From Pseudomonadota bacterium (GTDB lineage Bacteria; Desulfobacterota; Desulfarculia; Desulfarculales; Desulfarculaceae), in assembly GCA_018902755.1 (NCBI GenBank), contig JAHIQI010000046.1, positions 1-64,000 on the forward strand: a stretch of DNA of 64,000 nt, given 5' to 3'. The notes under the pieces were generated by a model that saw nothing but the letters and a program-made list of their open reading frames with translations, ran no database searches and was not told where the DNA came from. A program made the position numbers and the translations under genes. How positions within the stretch are numbered: the stretch's first letter is position 1; every line of letters starts with the position of its first letter. Shown here in pieces: positions 43,071 to 52,153 of the stretch.

Positions 43071-43807
43071 TTGCCTGCCGCGCCCTTCAGGCCCGGCAAG
43101 GGGCGGTGGTCCACCATGCGGTAGTCCACCGGCGGCTCGTAGGCGAACATCTCCGGCGTGGTGGCCGGGTTGATCTTCAGGTTGCTGAAGCTGTAGGCGG
43201 TACGGTCGCCCACCAGGTTGTAGAGGACGAATCCGCGCAGGTCCAGACTGTCCTTGGCGAAAACCAGCAGCAGTTTCTTGAGGTCGGCCCGGCGCTGGCG
43301 GGGCTCCAGGGCCAGCAGCACGCTGTCCTTGGGCGCGGCCTGGTTCTCCTTGACCGTGGCCTCCTGCACCTTGTAGTCCTTTTCCAAGCTGTCCAGGCCG
43401 CCCAGGGCGTCCAGGAGCGAGGTGAGCCCGCTGGTGAACTGGCTGAGGGGGTAGAGGTCGGCCTGCTTGCGCTGGGGCCGCACCCACCAGGCGGCGTCAC
43501 CGCCGGTGATGATCAACTCCTGGCGCGGAGTGTCCTGCTCCAGTCGCAGCTTCAGGGGCCGGGCCCAGGTCAGGCGGCCCGAACCGACAACCTTGCGGCC
43601 GCCGCTCTGAGCCCCCAGGGAAACGAAGCTGCTGGCCCGCTGGTAGTCGGCGGACAGGCTCTGCACGCTGCGGTAGCGGGCCTGCACCCGCTTGGCCAAC
43701 AGGGAGGGAGACTCGGGCTTGTCCTGGGGGGCGGCCAGGGCCGCGCCCTGCCCCAAAAGGAGCAGAACCGCCAGGCCCGCCAAAATTTTCATGCTGATCG
43801 CTCGCAC
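43067..43807 (-). CDS. lolA: Outer-membrane lipoprotein carrier protein LolA family (246 aa)
   Basis: A periplasmic chaperone that carries lipoproteins from the inner membrane to the outer membrane. Signal peptide about 1-26 (LAA). The mature protein has the LolA beta-half-barrel pattern: LLAKRVQARYRSVQSLSADYQ (20-residue core near 35-54), then LTWARPLKLRLE (about 79-90) and YSFSNLKINPATTPEMFAYEPP near the C-terminus. The start may be GTG 43807 or ATG 43792. Directly follows ftsK, as in many proteobacteria. Confidence 0.9.
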   Translation of the reverse strand: MRAISMKILAGLAVLLLLGQGAALAAPQDKPESPSLLAKRVQARYRSVQSLSADYQRASSFVSLGAQSGGRKVVGSGRLTWARPLKLRLEQDTPRQELIITGGDAAWWVRPQRKQADLYPLSQFTSGLTSLLDALGGLDSLEKDYKVQEATVKENQAAPKDSVLLALEPRQRRADLKKLLLVFAKDSLDLRGFVLYNLVGDRTAYSFSNLKINPATTPEMFAYEPPVDYRMVDHRPLPGLKGAAGK

Positions 43808-43815
43808 GCTATGCC

Positions 43816-46137
43816 TTAATCCCGCATCAACACCTGGCGGGGTTTGGAGCCCTCGCTGGGCCCCACGATTCCGTCGCGCTCCATCTGCTCGATGAGGTTG
43901 GCCGCCCGGTTGTAGCCCACCTTGAGGCGGCGCTGCACGTAGCTGATGGAGGCCTGTCCGCTCTCGCGCACCAGGGCCACCGCCTCGGGGTACAGCTCGT
44001 CGTCGCCCGCCCCGCCCTCGCCGTTGCCGTCCTCGCTGGTGGCGGCCACCACGCTCTCGTCGTACTCGGGCCGGGCCTGGCTCTTCCAGAAGGCGGTGAC
44101 CCGGTCGATCTCCTCTTCGCTGACAAAGGCCCCGTGCAAACGGCTGACCCCGGAGGTGTCCGGCGGCACGAAGAGCATGTCGCCGCTGCCCAGCAGATGC
44201 TCGGCCCCCTGCTGGTCCAGGATGGTGCGGCTGTCCACCCGGCTGGCCACCTTGAAGGAGATGCGGGCCGGGAAGTTGGCCTTGATCAGCCCGGTGATCA
44301 CGTCCACGCTGGGGCGCTGGGTGGCCAAAATCAGGTGGATGCCCGCCGCCCGGGCCATCTGGGCCAGGCGGGTGATGAGGCTCTCCACCTCCTTGGAACT
44401 GACCATCATCAGGTCGGCCAACTCGTCGATGAACACCAGGATGTAGGGCAAGGGCTCCAAGTATTCGCGGCCGTTGTTGTCCACGCCCTGGGGAGTGGGG
44501 ATGGGCCCCTTGTCGGCCAGGCGGCGGTTGAAGGACTCGATGTTCTTCACCCCCACCTCGGCCAAAAGCTCGTAGCGCCGCTCCATCTCCCGCACCGCCC
44601 AGCGCAGACCGGCGGTTGCCTCCTTGGGGCTGGTGATAATGGGGTAGAGCAGATGGGGAATGTCGCTGTAGGCGGAAAGCTCGATGCGCTTGGGGTCCAC
44701 CATGAGGATGCGCACCTGCTCCGGGGTGCAGCGGTAGAGGATGGACAGCACCAGGCAGTTGATGAAAACGCTCTTGCCCGCGCCGGTGGCCCCGGCGATG
44801 AGCAGGTGAGGCATACGGGCCAGGTTGGTCACCATGGGGTGGCCCAGGATGTCCTTGCCCACTGCCACGGTGAGGCGGCCGATGGCTTTTTGGTACACCT
44901 GGGCCGACAGCAGTTCCCTAAGGGCCACCATCTCCCGGGTGGGGTTGGGGATCTCGATGCCGATCACCGCCTTGCCCGGAATGGGGGCCACGATGCGGAT
45001 GGACTGGGCCCGCATGACCATGGCCAGGTCGTCGGCCAGGCCCGCCACCTTGCTTATCTTCACGCCTGGCGCGGGCTTGAACTCGAAGCGGGTGACCACC
45101 GGGCCGGGAGCCACCTCGCGCACCGCGCCGTGCACCCCGAAGTCGCTGAGCTTTTCCTCCAGCACCTTGCTGGTGGCCCGGAGCGCCTCGGCCTGCTCCG
45201 GCGGGGCCGGGCCAGGGCCGGGGTCCAAGAGGTCCAGGTCGGGCAGCTTGAAGCGGCCCTTCTTGGGCGAGGGAGCAACTACCCCCGAGGCGGAGGCGCC
45301 GCCGGCCAGCTTGGGCTTGATCACCGGGCCGTCGCCTTCGGCGGCGAAAGAAGCCACGGGCGAAGGCGCTGGCGGAGCGGGTGGGGCCGCAGGCTCCGGG
45401 GCCGGTTCGGGGCGGGAGATTACGATCTCGTGCTCCGGCTCGGTGGCGGGCGCGGGGAGACTGCCGGGTTGCAGGCTGAGCGGGGACACCACCTGATCGG
45501 CTAGGGGGCCGTCCACCGCCGGCGAGCGCAGGAGGGGGCCCAGCATGGGCCACAGGGACCAGGCCGACAGGCCCAGGGCCATGGCTCCCACCAGCAGGGG
45601 CAAGCCCCAGGCCAGCCAAGCGCCGACCTGGCCCAGGCTCAGGGCCACTGCCCGGCCCGCGCCGCCGCCCACCGGCAGGGGAGCCCCGCCCAGGCTCAGG
45701 CTGCCGCCCGTCGCCCCCAACACGGCGGCGGTGGATACCAGCAGGCCCAGGCCCGCGGCCCAAAAGGGCAGCATGCGCCCGGCGGCGCGCCCGGACCACA
45801 AGAGCCAGGCGGCCGGCAGGGGCAGGATCACCAGCCACCAGGCCCCCAGGCCGAATACGTCGTAGGCCACGGCGGCCAGGGCCGCGCCGGGCTCGCCCAG
45901 CAGGTTGCCCGCCGCGCCCTTCACCTCGTGCAGGGGCGAAGGGTCGGCCGTGCTGTACCAGGCCAGGGAAAGGGCCACGCCCAGGGCCAGCAGCGCCAGG
46001 AGGGCCGCCCCGATGGTGCGCCCCACCTGGGCCAGGGCGGCCAGGGTCCGGCCCAGCGCGGCGGACTTGGGCTTCGGTGGTTTGGCGGCCTTGGCCTTGC
46101 GGGGCTTGGCGGTCTTTTTAAGGCGCTTGGCGGACAA
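43816..46137 (-). CDS. ftsK: DNA translocase FtsK (773 aa)
   Basis: Moves DNA through the division septum and orients it by KOPS. The TTG start at 46137 has AGAGGAAG upstream. N-terminus: a basic segment, then four membrane helices (about 30-210). A Pro/Ala-rich linker (about 230-320) follows. The motor domain has the Walker A GATGAGKSVFIN (about residue 450) and Walker B VFIDELADLMM. The C-terminal gamma winged helix (ISYVQRRLKVGYNRAANLI) binds KOPS. The linker is far shorter than in E. coli, giving the compact SpoIIIE-like form. Confidence 0.95.
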   Translation of the reverse strand: MSAKRLKKTAKPRKAKAAKPPKPKSAALGRTLAALAQVGRTIGAALLALLALGVALSLAWYSTADPSPLHEVKGAAGNLLGEPGAALAAVAYDVFGLGAWWLVILPLPAAWLLWSGRAAGRMLPFWAAGLGLLVSTAAVLGATGGSLSLGGAPLPVGGGAGRAVALSLGQVGAWLAWGLPLLVGAMALGLSAWSLWPMLGPLLRSPAVDGPLADQVVSPLSLQPGSLPAPATEPEHEIVISRPEPAPEPAAPPAPPAPSPVASFAAEGDGPVIKPKLAGGASASGVVAPSPKKGRFKLPDLDLLDPGPGPAPPEQAEALRATSKVLEEKLSDFGVHGAVREVAPGPVVTRFEFKPAPGVKISKVAGLADDLAMVMRAQSIRIVAPIPGKAVIGIEIPNPTREMVALRELLSAQVYQKAIGRLTVAVGKDILGHPMVTNLARMPHLLIAGATGAGKSVFINCLVLSILYRCTPEQVRILMVDPKRIELSAYSDIPHLLYPIITSPKEATAGLRWAVREMERRYELLAEVGVKNIESFNRRLADKGPIPTPQGVDNNGREYLEPLPYILVFIDELADLMMVSSKEVESLITRLAQMARAAGIHLILATQRPSVDVITGLIKANFPARISFKVASRVDSRTILDQQGAEHLLGSGDMLFVPPDTSGVSRLHGAFVSEEEIDRVTAFWKSQARPEYDESVVAATSEDGNGEGGAGDDELYPEAVALVRESGQASISYVQRRLKVGYNRAANLIEQMERDGIVGPSEGSKPRQVLMRD

Positions 46138-46181
46138 ATCGCTTCCTCTTTCAAGCCTGGAAGAGGCTTTGGGGATACAAT

Positions 46182-47009
46182 CTAGGCGGCGGTTCCGGGG
46201 CTGTCAACAGGAGGCCCTTCCCCGGCCTGCCTCTGCAGCTCAAGTATGCGCTCCCGCACCAAGTCGGACAGATCCTCGCGCTCCCCGGCCTTGAGGCCAT
46301 CGGTGGGGATGGGATCGCCCAGGATAACCTCGATGGGGCCGGGGTCCAGCAGAAAGCGGTCGTTGGCCATGGCCTGGCGGGTGCCGTGCAGGTAAAAGGG
46401 CACCACTGGCTTGCTCGACTTGATGGCCAAGAGGAACCCACCGCTTTTAAATGGCAAAAGGTTGCCGTCGTCGGAGCGGGTGCCCTCGGGAAAGATCACC
46501 ACGCTGGCCCCGTCGCTGACCCGGCGGCTGGCCAGGATCAGGCTCTGCATGGCCTGGCGGCTGGCCGAGCGGTCCACGGGTATGTTGCCCGCGGCGGTCA
46601 TTGCCGGGCCGAAAAGGGGTATGGAGAACAACTCCTTCTTGGCCACCCAGCGGAAATTCTTGGGCATCACCGATTGCAGGGAGGGAATGTCCAGGGCCGA
46701 GGCGTGATTGCCCGCGAACACGTAAGCTTCACTCGGTTCCAGCTTGTCCCCGCCCACCAGGCGCACCCGGCAGGCGATGCCCCACATAAGCAGCCGTCCC
46801 CAGGCCCGGGGAGACCACTGCAGCTTGTGGGCGCTTATCCCCAGCGCGCCTCCGATTATCACCGCCAGGGACAAGGGGATGGTCAACAGCACCATCCAGA
46901 ACATGCCCCAACCTGACCAAAGGTAGCGCAAGGGACGCCACCAACGGCTCTTTTCCTCTTTCCCGGCCGCGATTGGTTGCGGCCCCTTTTCACCTTGTGC
47001 TACAGTCAA
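46182..47009 (-). CDS. 1-acyl-sn-glycerol-3-phosphate acyltransferase family protein (275 aa)
   Basis: A membrane-bound PlsC-type acyltransferase that makes phosphatidic acid from lysophosphatidate. It has the HASALD catalytic His/Asp box (NHASALDIPSL near 91-101), FPEGTRS (about 173-179), VPFYLHGT, and a hydrophobic N-terminal helix (about 35-60). The start is a TTG at 47009 and is uncertain; the sequence before the first helix is charged and dispensable. It is divergent from ssb with only 25 bp between, so promoters are packed closely. Confidence 0.87.
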   Translation of the reverse strand: MTVAQGEKGPQPIAAGKEEKSRWWRPLRYLWSGWGMFWMVLLTIPLSLAVIIGGALGISAHKLQWSPRAWGRLLMWGIACRVRLVGGDKLEPSEAYVFAGNHASALDIPSLQSVMPKNFRWVAKKELFSIPLFGPAMTAAGNIPVDRSASRQAMQSLILASRRVSDGASVVIFPEGTRSDDGNLLPFKSGGFLLAIKSSKPVVPFYLHGTRQAMANDRFLLDPGPIEVILGDPIPTDGLKAGEREDLSDLVRERILELQRQAGEGPPVDSPGTAA

Positions 47010-47034
47010 CGTCTAAATCCAAAGGAGTTGTCTA

Positions 47035-47475
<441 letters not shown>

Positions 47476-47502
47476 GCCCTGAAAGCACCGCAATCGCATC
47501 TT

Positions 47503-47533
47503 GGCCCCGCCCCTGCGGCGGGGCCTTGCTTTG
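47503..47533 (+). terminator. Intrinsic terminator of ssb
   Basis: An 8-bp GC stem, GGCCCCGC (47503-47510) with GCGGGGCC (47518-47525), has a 7-nt loop and is followed by TTGCTTTGC. The T run is interrupted. Confidence 0.7.
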
Positions 47534-47577
47534 CCGGGCTCCCTGGCCTAAGCTTGCCGTAAAAGGAGAAAATAACA

Positions 47578-48189
47578 GTGCTTGTGGAGATCAACCCCCA
47601 GAATCCCCAGCCGCGCCTCATCAAGCGGGTGGTGGAGGTCTTGGAAAACGGCGGGGTGGTGGCCTACCCCACCGACACCCTCTATGGACTGGGCTGCGAC
47701 ATCCACAACAAAAAGGCCCTGAAGCGCCTGCACCAAATCAAGGGCCAGCCCGAATCCAAGCCCTTCTCCTTCATCTGCCCGGACCTCAGCGACATCAGCC
47801 GCTACGCCCTGGTGACAAACTACGCCTACAAGACCCTCAAGCGCCTGCTGCCCGGCCCCTACACCTTCGTGCTCACCGGCAGCCGCGAGGTGCCGGACAT
47901 GATGCTCACCCGGCGCAAGACCGCGGGCATCAGGGTGCCCAGCCACCCCATACCCCTGGCCATCGTGCAGGCCCTGGGCCGCCCCCTGGCCAGCGCCACG
48001 GCCACCGACCCCGAGGGGCGCGAGTTGTTGCACGCCTGGGAAATCGAGGAGATGCTGGGCAAGCAACTGGACATGGTGGTGGATGGCGGGCCGGTGCCCG
48101 GCGAGCCATCCAGCGTCATCAGCCTGGTGGACGACCAGCCCGAAGTCATCCGTGAAGGCGCCGGACCGGTGGAGGAGTTCCGCACCTGA
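47578..48189 (+). CDS. YrdC/Sua5/YciO family L-threonylcarbamoyladenylate synthase-like protein (203 aa)
   Basis: The GTG at 47578 is preceded by AAAGGAG. The YrdC fold is complete: VVAYPTDTLYGLGCDIHNKKAL (20-residue core near 24-43), KPFSFICPDLSDIS, LLPGPYTFVL, GIRVPSHPI and SVISLVDD at the C-terminus. TsaC/Sua5 members make the threonylcarbamoyl-AMP used for t6A37 in tRNA; YciO paralogues are close in sequence, so the assignment between the two is open. Confidence 0.88.
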   Translation: MLVEINPQNPQPRLIKRVVEVLENGGVVAYPTDTLYGLGCDIHNKKALKRLHQIKGQPESKPFSFICPDLSDISRYALVTNYAYKTLKRLLPGPYTFVLTGSREVPDMMLTRRKTAGIRVPSHPIPLAIVQALGRPLASATATDPEGRELLHAWEIEEMLGKQLDMVVDGGPVPGEPSSVISLVDDQPEVIREGAGPVEEFRT

Positions 48190-48215
48190 GGGCCCGGCGC
48201 GGCCAAGGGGGGATC

Positions 48216-48908
48216 ATGCGAAAAATCGGTTTGATCGGCGGGCTGGGGCCCGAATCCACCCTGGACTATTACAAGGGCATCATAAGCGCCTTCGCCGCCG
48301 CGGGGGCGGACTACAACTACCCCGAGATCTTCATCCACAGCCTGAGCCTGGCCCCGCTCATGCGCCGGGCCAACGCCGGCCAGTGGGACCGGGTGGCCGA
48401 GATGCTGCTCGGCAGCGTGCAGGCCCTGCACCGGGCCGGGGCCCAGTTCGCGGCCATCGCCTCCAACACCCCCCACCTGGCCTTTGAGCCGGTGCGCTCG
48501 CGCTCTCCCCTGCCCCTGATCAGCATCGTGGAGACCACCCTGGAGCGGGCCCTGGCCATGGGCCTCAAGCGGCCGGGGCTCTTGGGCACCCGCCTCACCA
48601 TGGGCGCACGGCTTTATCAGGACTGCTTCGCCCCCAGGGGCATGGAGGTTCAAGTGCCGCCGCCCGAGGACCGGGAGCTGATCCAAAAGCGCCTGGACAC
48701 CGAGATCGAGCTGGGGATTTTCAAGGACTCCACCCGCGAGGAGCTTCTGAAGATCGTCTCGCACATGAAGCGCAAGCAGGGCATCGACTCGGTGATCCTG
48801 GGCTGCACCGAACTGCCGCTGATCCTGGGCCGGGACGAGCTGGGTCTGCCCTTCCTGAACACCGCAGCCATCCACGTGGCGGCCATCGTGGATTACTGCC
48901 GCGCCTGA
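48216..48908 (+). CDS. Aspartate/glutamate racemase family protein (230 aa)
   Basis: A PLP-independent racemase. The N-terminus GLIGGLGPESTLDYYKGI (about 5-22), SNTPHLAF (Cys replaced by Thr at the first position of the catalytic pair region, about 86-93) and LGCTELPLIL (second catalytic Cys, about 192-201) fit the Asp racemase family. The first catalytic Cys, usually in a SNTAH/CNTAH context, is Thr here as in many aspartate racemase homologues, so activity is not certain. It follows the YrdC-like gene by 26 bp. Confidence 0.85.
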   Translation: MRKIGLIGGLGPESTLDYYKGIISAFAAAGADYNYPEIFIHSLSLAPLMRRANAGQWDRVAEMLLGSVQALHRAGAQFAAIASNTPHLAFEPVRSRSPLPLISIVETTLERALAMGLKRPGLLGTRLTMGARLYQDCFAPRGMEVQVPPPEDRELIQKRLDTEIELGIFKDSTREELLKIVSHMKRKQGIDSVILGCTELPLILGRDELGLPFLNTAAIHVAAIVDYCRA

Positions 48909-48915
48909 GCCGCTA

Positions 48916-50379
48916 TCACTCCTCCAGGGTCTCGCCTTCTTGGCGGCGCTCCAGCCACCAGGCGGCCAGGGCCACGGCTATGCTGCTGGTGCCCAGCCAG
49001 GCGGCCAGCCGGAAGGCCCCCGCCACCCCGGCCACCATGGCCTGGGGCGGGGCTCCCATGAGGTTGGCTTGGTCCGCGCCCGGAGCCGCCGCCAAAAAGT
49101 AGAGGCTGAACACCGCGCCCATGAGCGGCACCCCGGAGGTGTTGCCCAGGGTGCGTGAGAGCGACACCAGGCCCGAGGACACCCCCAGGCGATTGCGGGG
49201 AGCCCGGCCCATGATGGAGCTGTTGTTGGGCGCCTGAAACAGCCCCAGGCCCAATCCCAGAGGCAGCACCCGCATGACATACTCGAACACCGGGATGTGC
49301 AGGGTGATGCCGCTCAAGGTCAGGCAGCCGCCCACCAGAAGCATGAGCCCCCCCAGACTCACCACCCGCGCCCCATAGCGATCGGCGCACCAACCCGCCA
49401 GGGGCGAGACCATCCCCATGCTCACCGGCACCACCAGCATGAGGAAACCGGCTTGCTGGGGCGAGTAGCCCTCGGCGGTTTGCAGGTAGATGGGCAAAAT
49501 GAACACCCCGCCCAGGATCAAAAAGCTGATCCAACCCATCAACAGACCCAGGCCGAACTGGGGATCCTTAAAGAGGCCCAGGGGCATCATGGGCTCCTTG
49601 GAGCGGGCCTCCACCCAGAGGAAGAGCGCCACCCCCAAGATGGCGCCCCCGAACAGCAGGGGGGACAGACCGGAACCGAAGCCGTGGTGCTGGCCCAGGG
49701 TCATGCCCAGGGCGTAACAGATAAGGGCCAAAAACAGTATCAGGGCTCCCAGGGAGTCGAAGCGCTCCCTGCCGCTGCCGTTATTGTCGCCCGGCACGTA
49801 GCGCGAGACCATGTACCAGGAAAGCAGGCACACCGGCAGATTGACGAAAAAAATGGCCCGCCAGCCAACGGTGCCCACCAGCAGGCCGCCCAGGGGATGG
49901 CCCACGGCCAGGCCCAGGGAAACCGCGGTGCCCATGATGCCCATCACCCGCCCCCGTTGCTCGGCGGGGAATATCTCGGTGATTATGCCCATGCCAAGGG
50001 CCTGCATCATCACCGCGCCGGTTGCCTGCACCCCCCTGAAGACGATGAGGGACCAGGCGCTGGTGGCCAGTCCGCAAAGGGCCGAGCCCGCCCCGAACAC
50101 CAGGATGCCCAGGAGGTACACCCGCTTTTTGCCGAACATGTCGCCCAGGCGTCCCACCCCCAGCATCAGCGAGGTGATGACCAGGGCATAGCTCACCACC
50201 ACCCACTCGATGGTGGCCAGGGAGGCCTTCAGGTCGTGCATCAAGGTGGGCAAAGCTATGACGACGATACTGATGTCCATGGTGCCCATGAACACGCTGA
50301 GCCCGATGCCCAACAGGGCTAGGTTGCGGCTGAACTCAGGCTCGGCCTGGGCCAGGTCTATGTCCGGCGCTTGCGGCAT
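48916..50379 (-). CDS. MFS transporter, DHA2 (EmrB/QacA) drug:H+ antiporter type (487 aa)
   Basis: The start at 50379 (MPQAPDID) has GAGGTG upstream; a longer frame starts at 50433. About 14 membrane helices. The family markers are MDISIVVIALPTLMHDL (near 33-49), GRLGDMFGKKR in loop 2-3 (about 81-91), and the motif-C region GMGIITEIFPAEQRGRVMGI. The export substrate is unknown. No EmrA-like membrane fusion gene or regulator is adjacent. It converges with the racemase-like gene. Confidence 0.88.
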   Translation of the reverse strand: MPQAPDIDLAQAEPEFSRNLALLGIGLSVFMGTMDISIVVIALPTLMHDLKASLATIEWVVVSYALVITSLMLGVGRLGDMFGKKRVYLLGILVFGAGSALCGLATSAWSLIVFRGVQATGAVMMQALGMGIITEIFPAEQRGRVMGIMGTAVSLGLAVGHPLGGLLVGTVGWRAIFFVNLPVCLLSWYMVSRYVPGDNNGSGRERFDSLGALILFLALICYALGMTLGQHHGFGSGLSPLLFGGAILGVALFLWVEARSKEPMMPLGLFKDPQFGLGLLMGWISFLILGGVFILPIYLQTAEGYSPQQAGFLMLVVPVSMGMVSPLAGWCADRYGARVVSLGGLMLLVGGCLTLSGITLHIPVFEYVMRVLPLGLGLGLFQAPNNSSIMGRAPRNRLGVSSGLVSLSRTLGNTSGVPLMGAVFSLYFLAAAPGADQANLMGAPPQAMVAGVAGAFRLAAWLGTSSIAVALAAWWLERRQEGETLEE

Positions 50380-50477
50380 GATTCGTCCGGCACCTCGCTC
50401 AATTGGGTCATAAATAAAAAAGTTTACCACCAAGCTAAGTATGGGTCAGGCCGGGGGAGAAAAAAGAAGGGGGAAGC

Positions 50478-51239
50478 TCAGGAGGAGGACAGGGGGCGCT
50501 CCAGGTACAGCAGGGTGCCGCCCATGGCCGCCAGGGGCAGCAGGGCGAAGTTCACCACCGGCACCAGGCCCATCACCAGCACCGCGCTGCCGAAGCCCAG
50601 CCAGCCCAGGCCCATGCCCCGCACGTAGCGCGACTTTTCCTTGAGGCTCAGGCCCCGGCGGTCCAGGGGGTAATCCATGAACTCCAGGGCCAGGAAGTAG
50701 GCGGTGAACAGCCAGGCCAATACCGCGTAGACCACGGCCCCCACCCCGGGGATGAGGTTGAGCAGCAGCAGGGGCAGCATCACCGCAAGGTAGATGATGA
50801 GGCGCTTGAGGCTTTGCCTGAGCACCCGCATGACGTCGCGCACCAGGCCGCCGTCGCTCCAGGGCGCGCCGGGAGGCATGCCCTGGGCCAGGGCCTCGGT
50901 GCGCCGGGTCAAGAGCTCCAAGAAGGGCGCGGACACCACCCGCCCCACCACGGCGAACAAATATATCTGCACCACCAACAGGGCCAGCACCACCAGCACC
51001 AGCAGCAGGTAGAGCAGCGCCGCCCACCACCAGCCGTCACCGCCGGGCAACAGGCCCCGCACCCAATCGCCCAGGTAGGCGTAGCTGAGCCAAAAGGCCA
51101 GGCCGAACAGGATTAGGTTGAGGAAGAAAGGCGCGGCGGCCAAGGGCCACAGGCGTTTGTGTGCCCACAAAAGACGCAGGCCCCGCATGGGAGCCCAGAA
51201 GGAGCGCACAAAAGCGAGGGGGTTTACCGTTGCTCTCAC
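50478..51239 (-). CDS. EI24/CysZ family membrane protein (253 aa)
   Basis: About six hydrophobic segments in an EI24-domain arrangement, with an N-terminal FVRSFWAPMRGLRLLWAHKR amphipathic start and an AVMLPLLLLNLIPGVGAVVY core (about 154-173). The family includes CysZ sulphate transporters, but the domain alone does not fix the substrate. The GTG start overlaps the sppA stop (GTGA), so it is co-translated at the 3' end of the cmk-rpsA-sppA run. Confidence 0.83.
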   Translation of the reverse strand: MRATVNPLAFVRSFWAPMRGLRLLWAHKRLWPLAAAPFFLNLILFGLAFWLSYAYLGDWVRGLLPGGDGWWWAALLYLLLVLVVLALLVVQIYLFAVVGRVVSAPFLELLTRRTEALAQGMPPGAPWSDGGLVRDVMRVLRQSLKRLIIYLAVMLPLLLLNLIPGVGAVVYAVLAWLFTAYFLALEFMDYPLDRRGLSLKEKSRYVRGMGLGWLGFGSAVLVMGLVPVVNFALLPLAAMGGTLLYLERPLSSS

Positions 51240-52132
51240 TGGCTAAGAGGCGAGGCGGGCCAACGGAAGGCCAGGCCGGGCATGGCTCCCAGTTGGGCGG
51301 CCAGGTCCTTGATGAACAGGGTGGCCTGTTCGCGCAGCAGCTCCGACCAGAAGCCGCCCTTTTTCTCGGGCCACACCAGGGCGGGTCGGCCCTTGATGCC
51401 CGCCAGGCCGGCGGCCAGCGTCACCGCGTCCTGGAAGTTGCCCAGCTCGTCCACCAGGCCCAGTTGCTTGGCCTTGGCCCCGGTGAAGACCCCGCCGTTG
51501 GCCAGGGCCTTTACCTGCTCGTATTTCATGTGCCGTCCCTTGGCCACGTCGGCTACGAACTGCTGGTAGGTCTGGTCGATGAGTTCTTGCAGGTTGGCCC
51601 GCTCGGCGTCGCTGAGGGGCCGTGAGGGTATGCCCGCGCCCTTGAGGCTGCCCGAGCGCAAAACCTGCACCTTAACCCCCAGCTTTTCCAGAAGCTGGTG
51701 CAGGTCGGGGATGGTGGCGATGACCCCGATGGAGCCGGTGACCGTGGCCGGGGCCGCGACTATCTTGGTGCAGGCGGCCAGCAGGTAATAGCCCCCGCTG
51801 GCGGCCACCCCGCCCATGGAGCCAACAACCGGCTTGACCTTGGCGGTGCGGGCCACCTCCATGTACATCTCCTGGGACGCGGCCGCGCCGCCGCCCCCGG
51901 AGTCCACGCGGATGATGATGGCTTGGATGGAGTCGTCGCGCCTGAGGCGGATGAGAGTCTCGTTGAACAGCGCGGATGATTCGATGATGCCGTTGACGGG
52001 AACCACGGCGATCTTGCCGCCGAAAAGAGCCTGCGGGCGGAGCCCTGGCTTAATAAGTACCAGGGCTCCGCCGAACAAGGCCACGATCAGGGCACATACC
52101 CCAATGGCCACGGCCAGGGGATGTTTTCTCAT
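51236..52132 (-). CDS. sppA: Signal peptide peptidase SppA, 36-kDa type (298 aa)
   Basis: A membrane-anchored Ser/Lys protease that digests released signal peptides. One N-terminal helix (about 7-27), then the protease fold with S112 in GVAASGGYYL and K164 in RSGSLKGAG as the dyad, preceded by IIIRVDSGGGGAAASQEMYM (72-91), which binds substrate. About 300 residues is the short bacterial form that works as a homo-oligomer. It lies 21 bp downstream of rpsA, a usual arrangement. Confidence 0.94.
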   Translation of the reverse strand: MRKHPLAVAIGVCALIVALFGGALVLIKPGLRPQALFGGKIAVVPVNGIIESSALFNETLIRLRRDDSIQAIIIRVDSGGGGAAASQEMYMEVARTAKVKPVVGSMGGVAASGGYYLLAACTKIVAAPATVTGSIGVIATIPDLHQLLEKLGVKVQVLRSGSLKGAGIPSRPLSDAERANLQELIDQTYQQFVADVAKGRHMKYEQVKALANGGVFTGAKAKQLGLVDELGNFQDAVTLAAGLAGIKGRPALVWPEKKGGFWSELLREQATLFIKDLAAQLGAMPGLAFRWPASPLSQ

Positions 52133-52153
52133 AAAGGTCGTTCCGGGAACTTG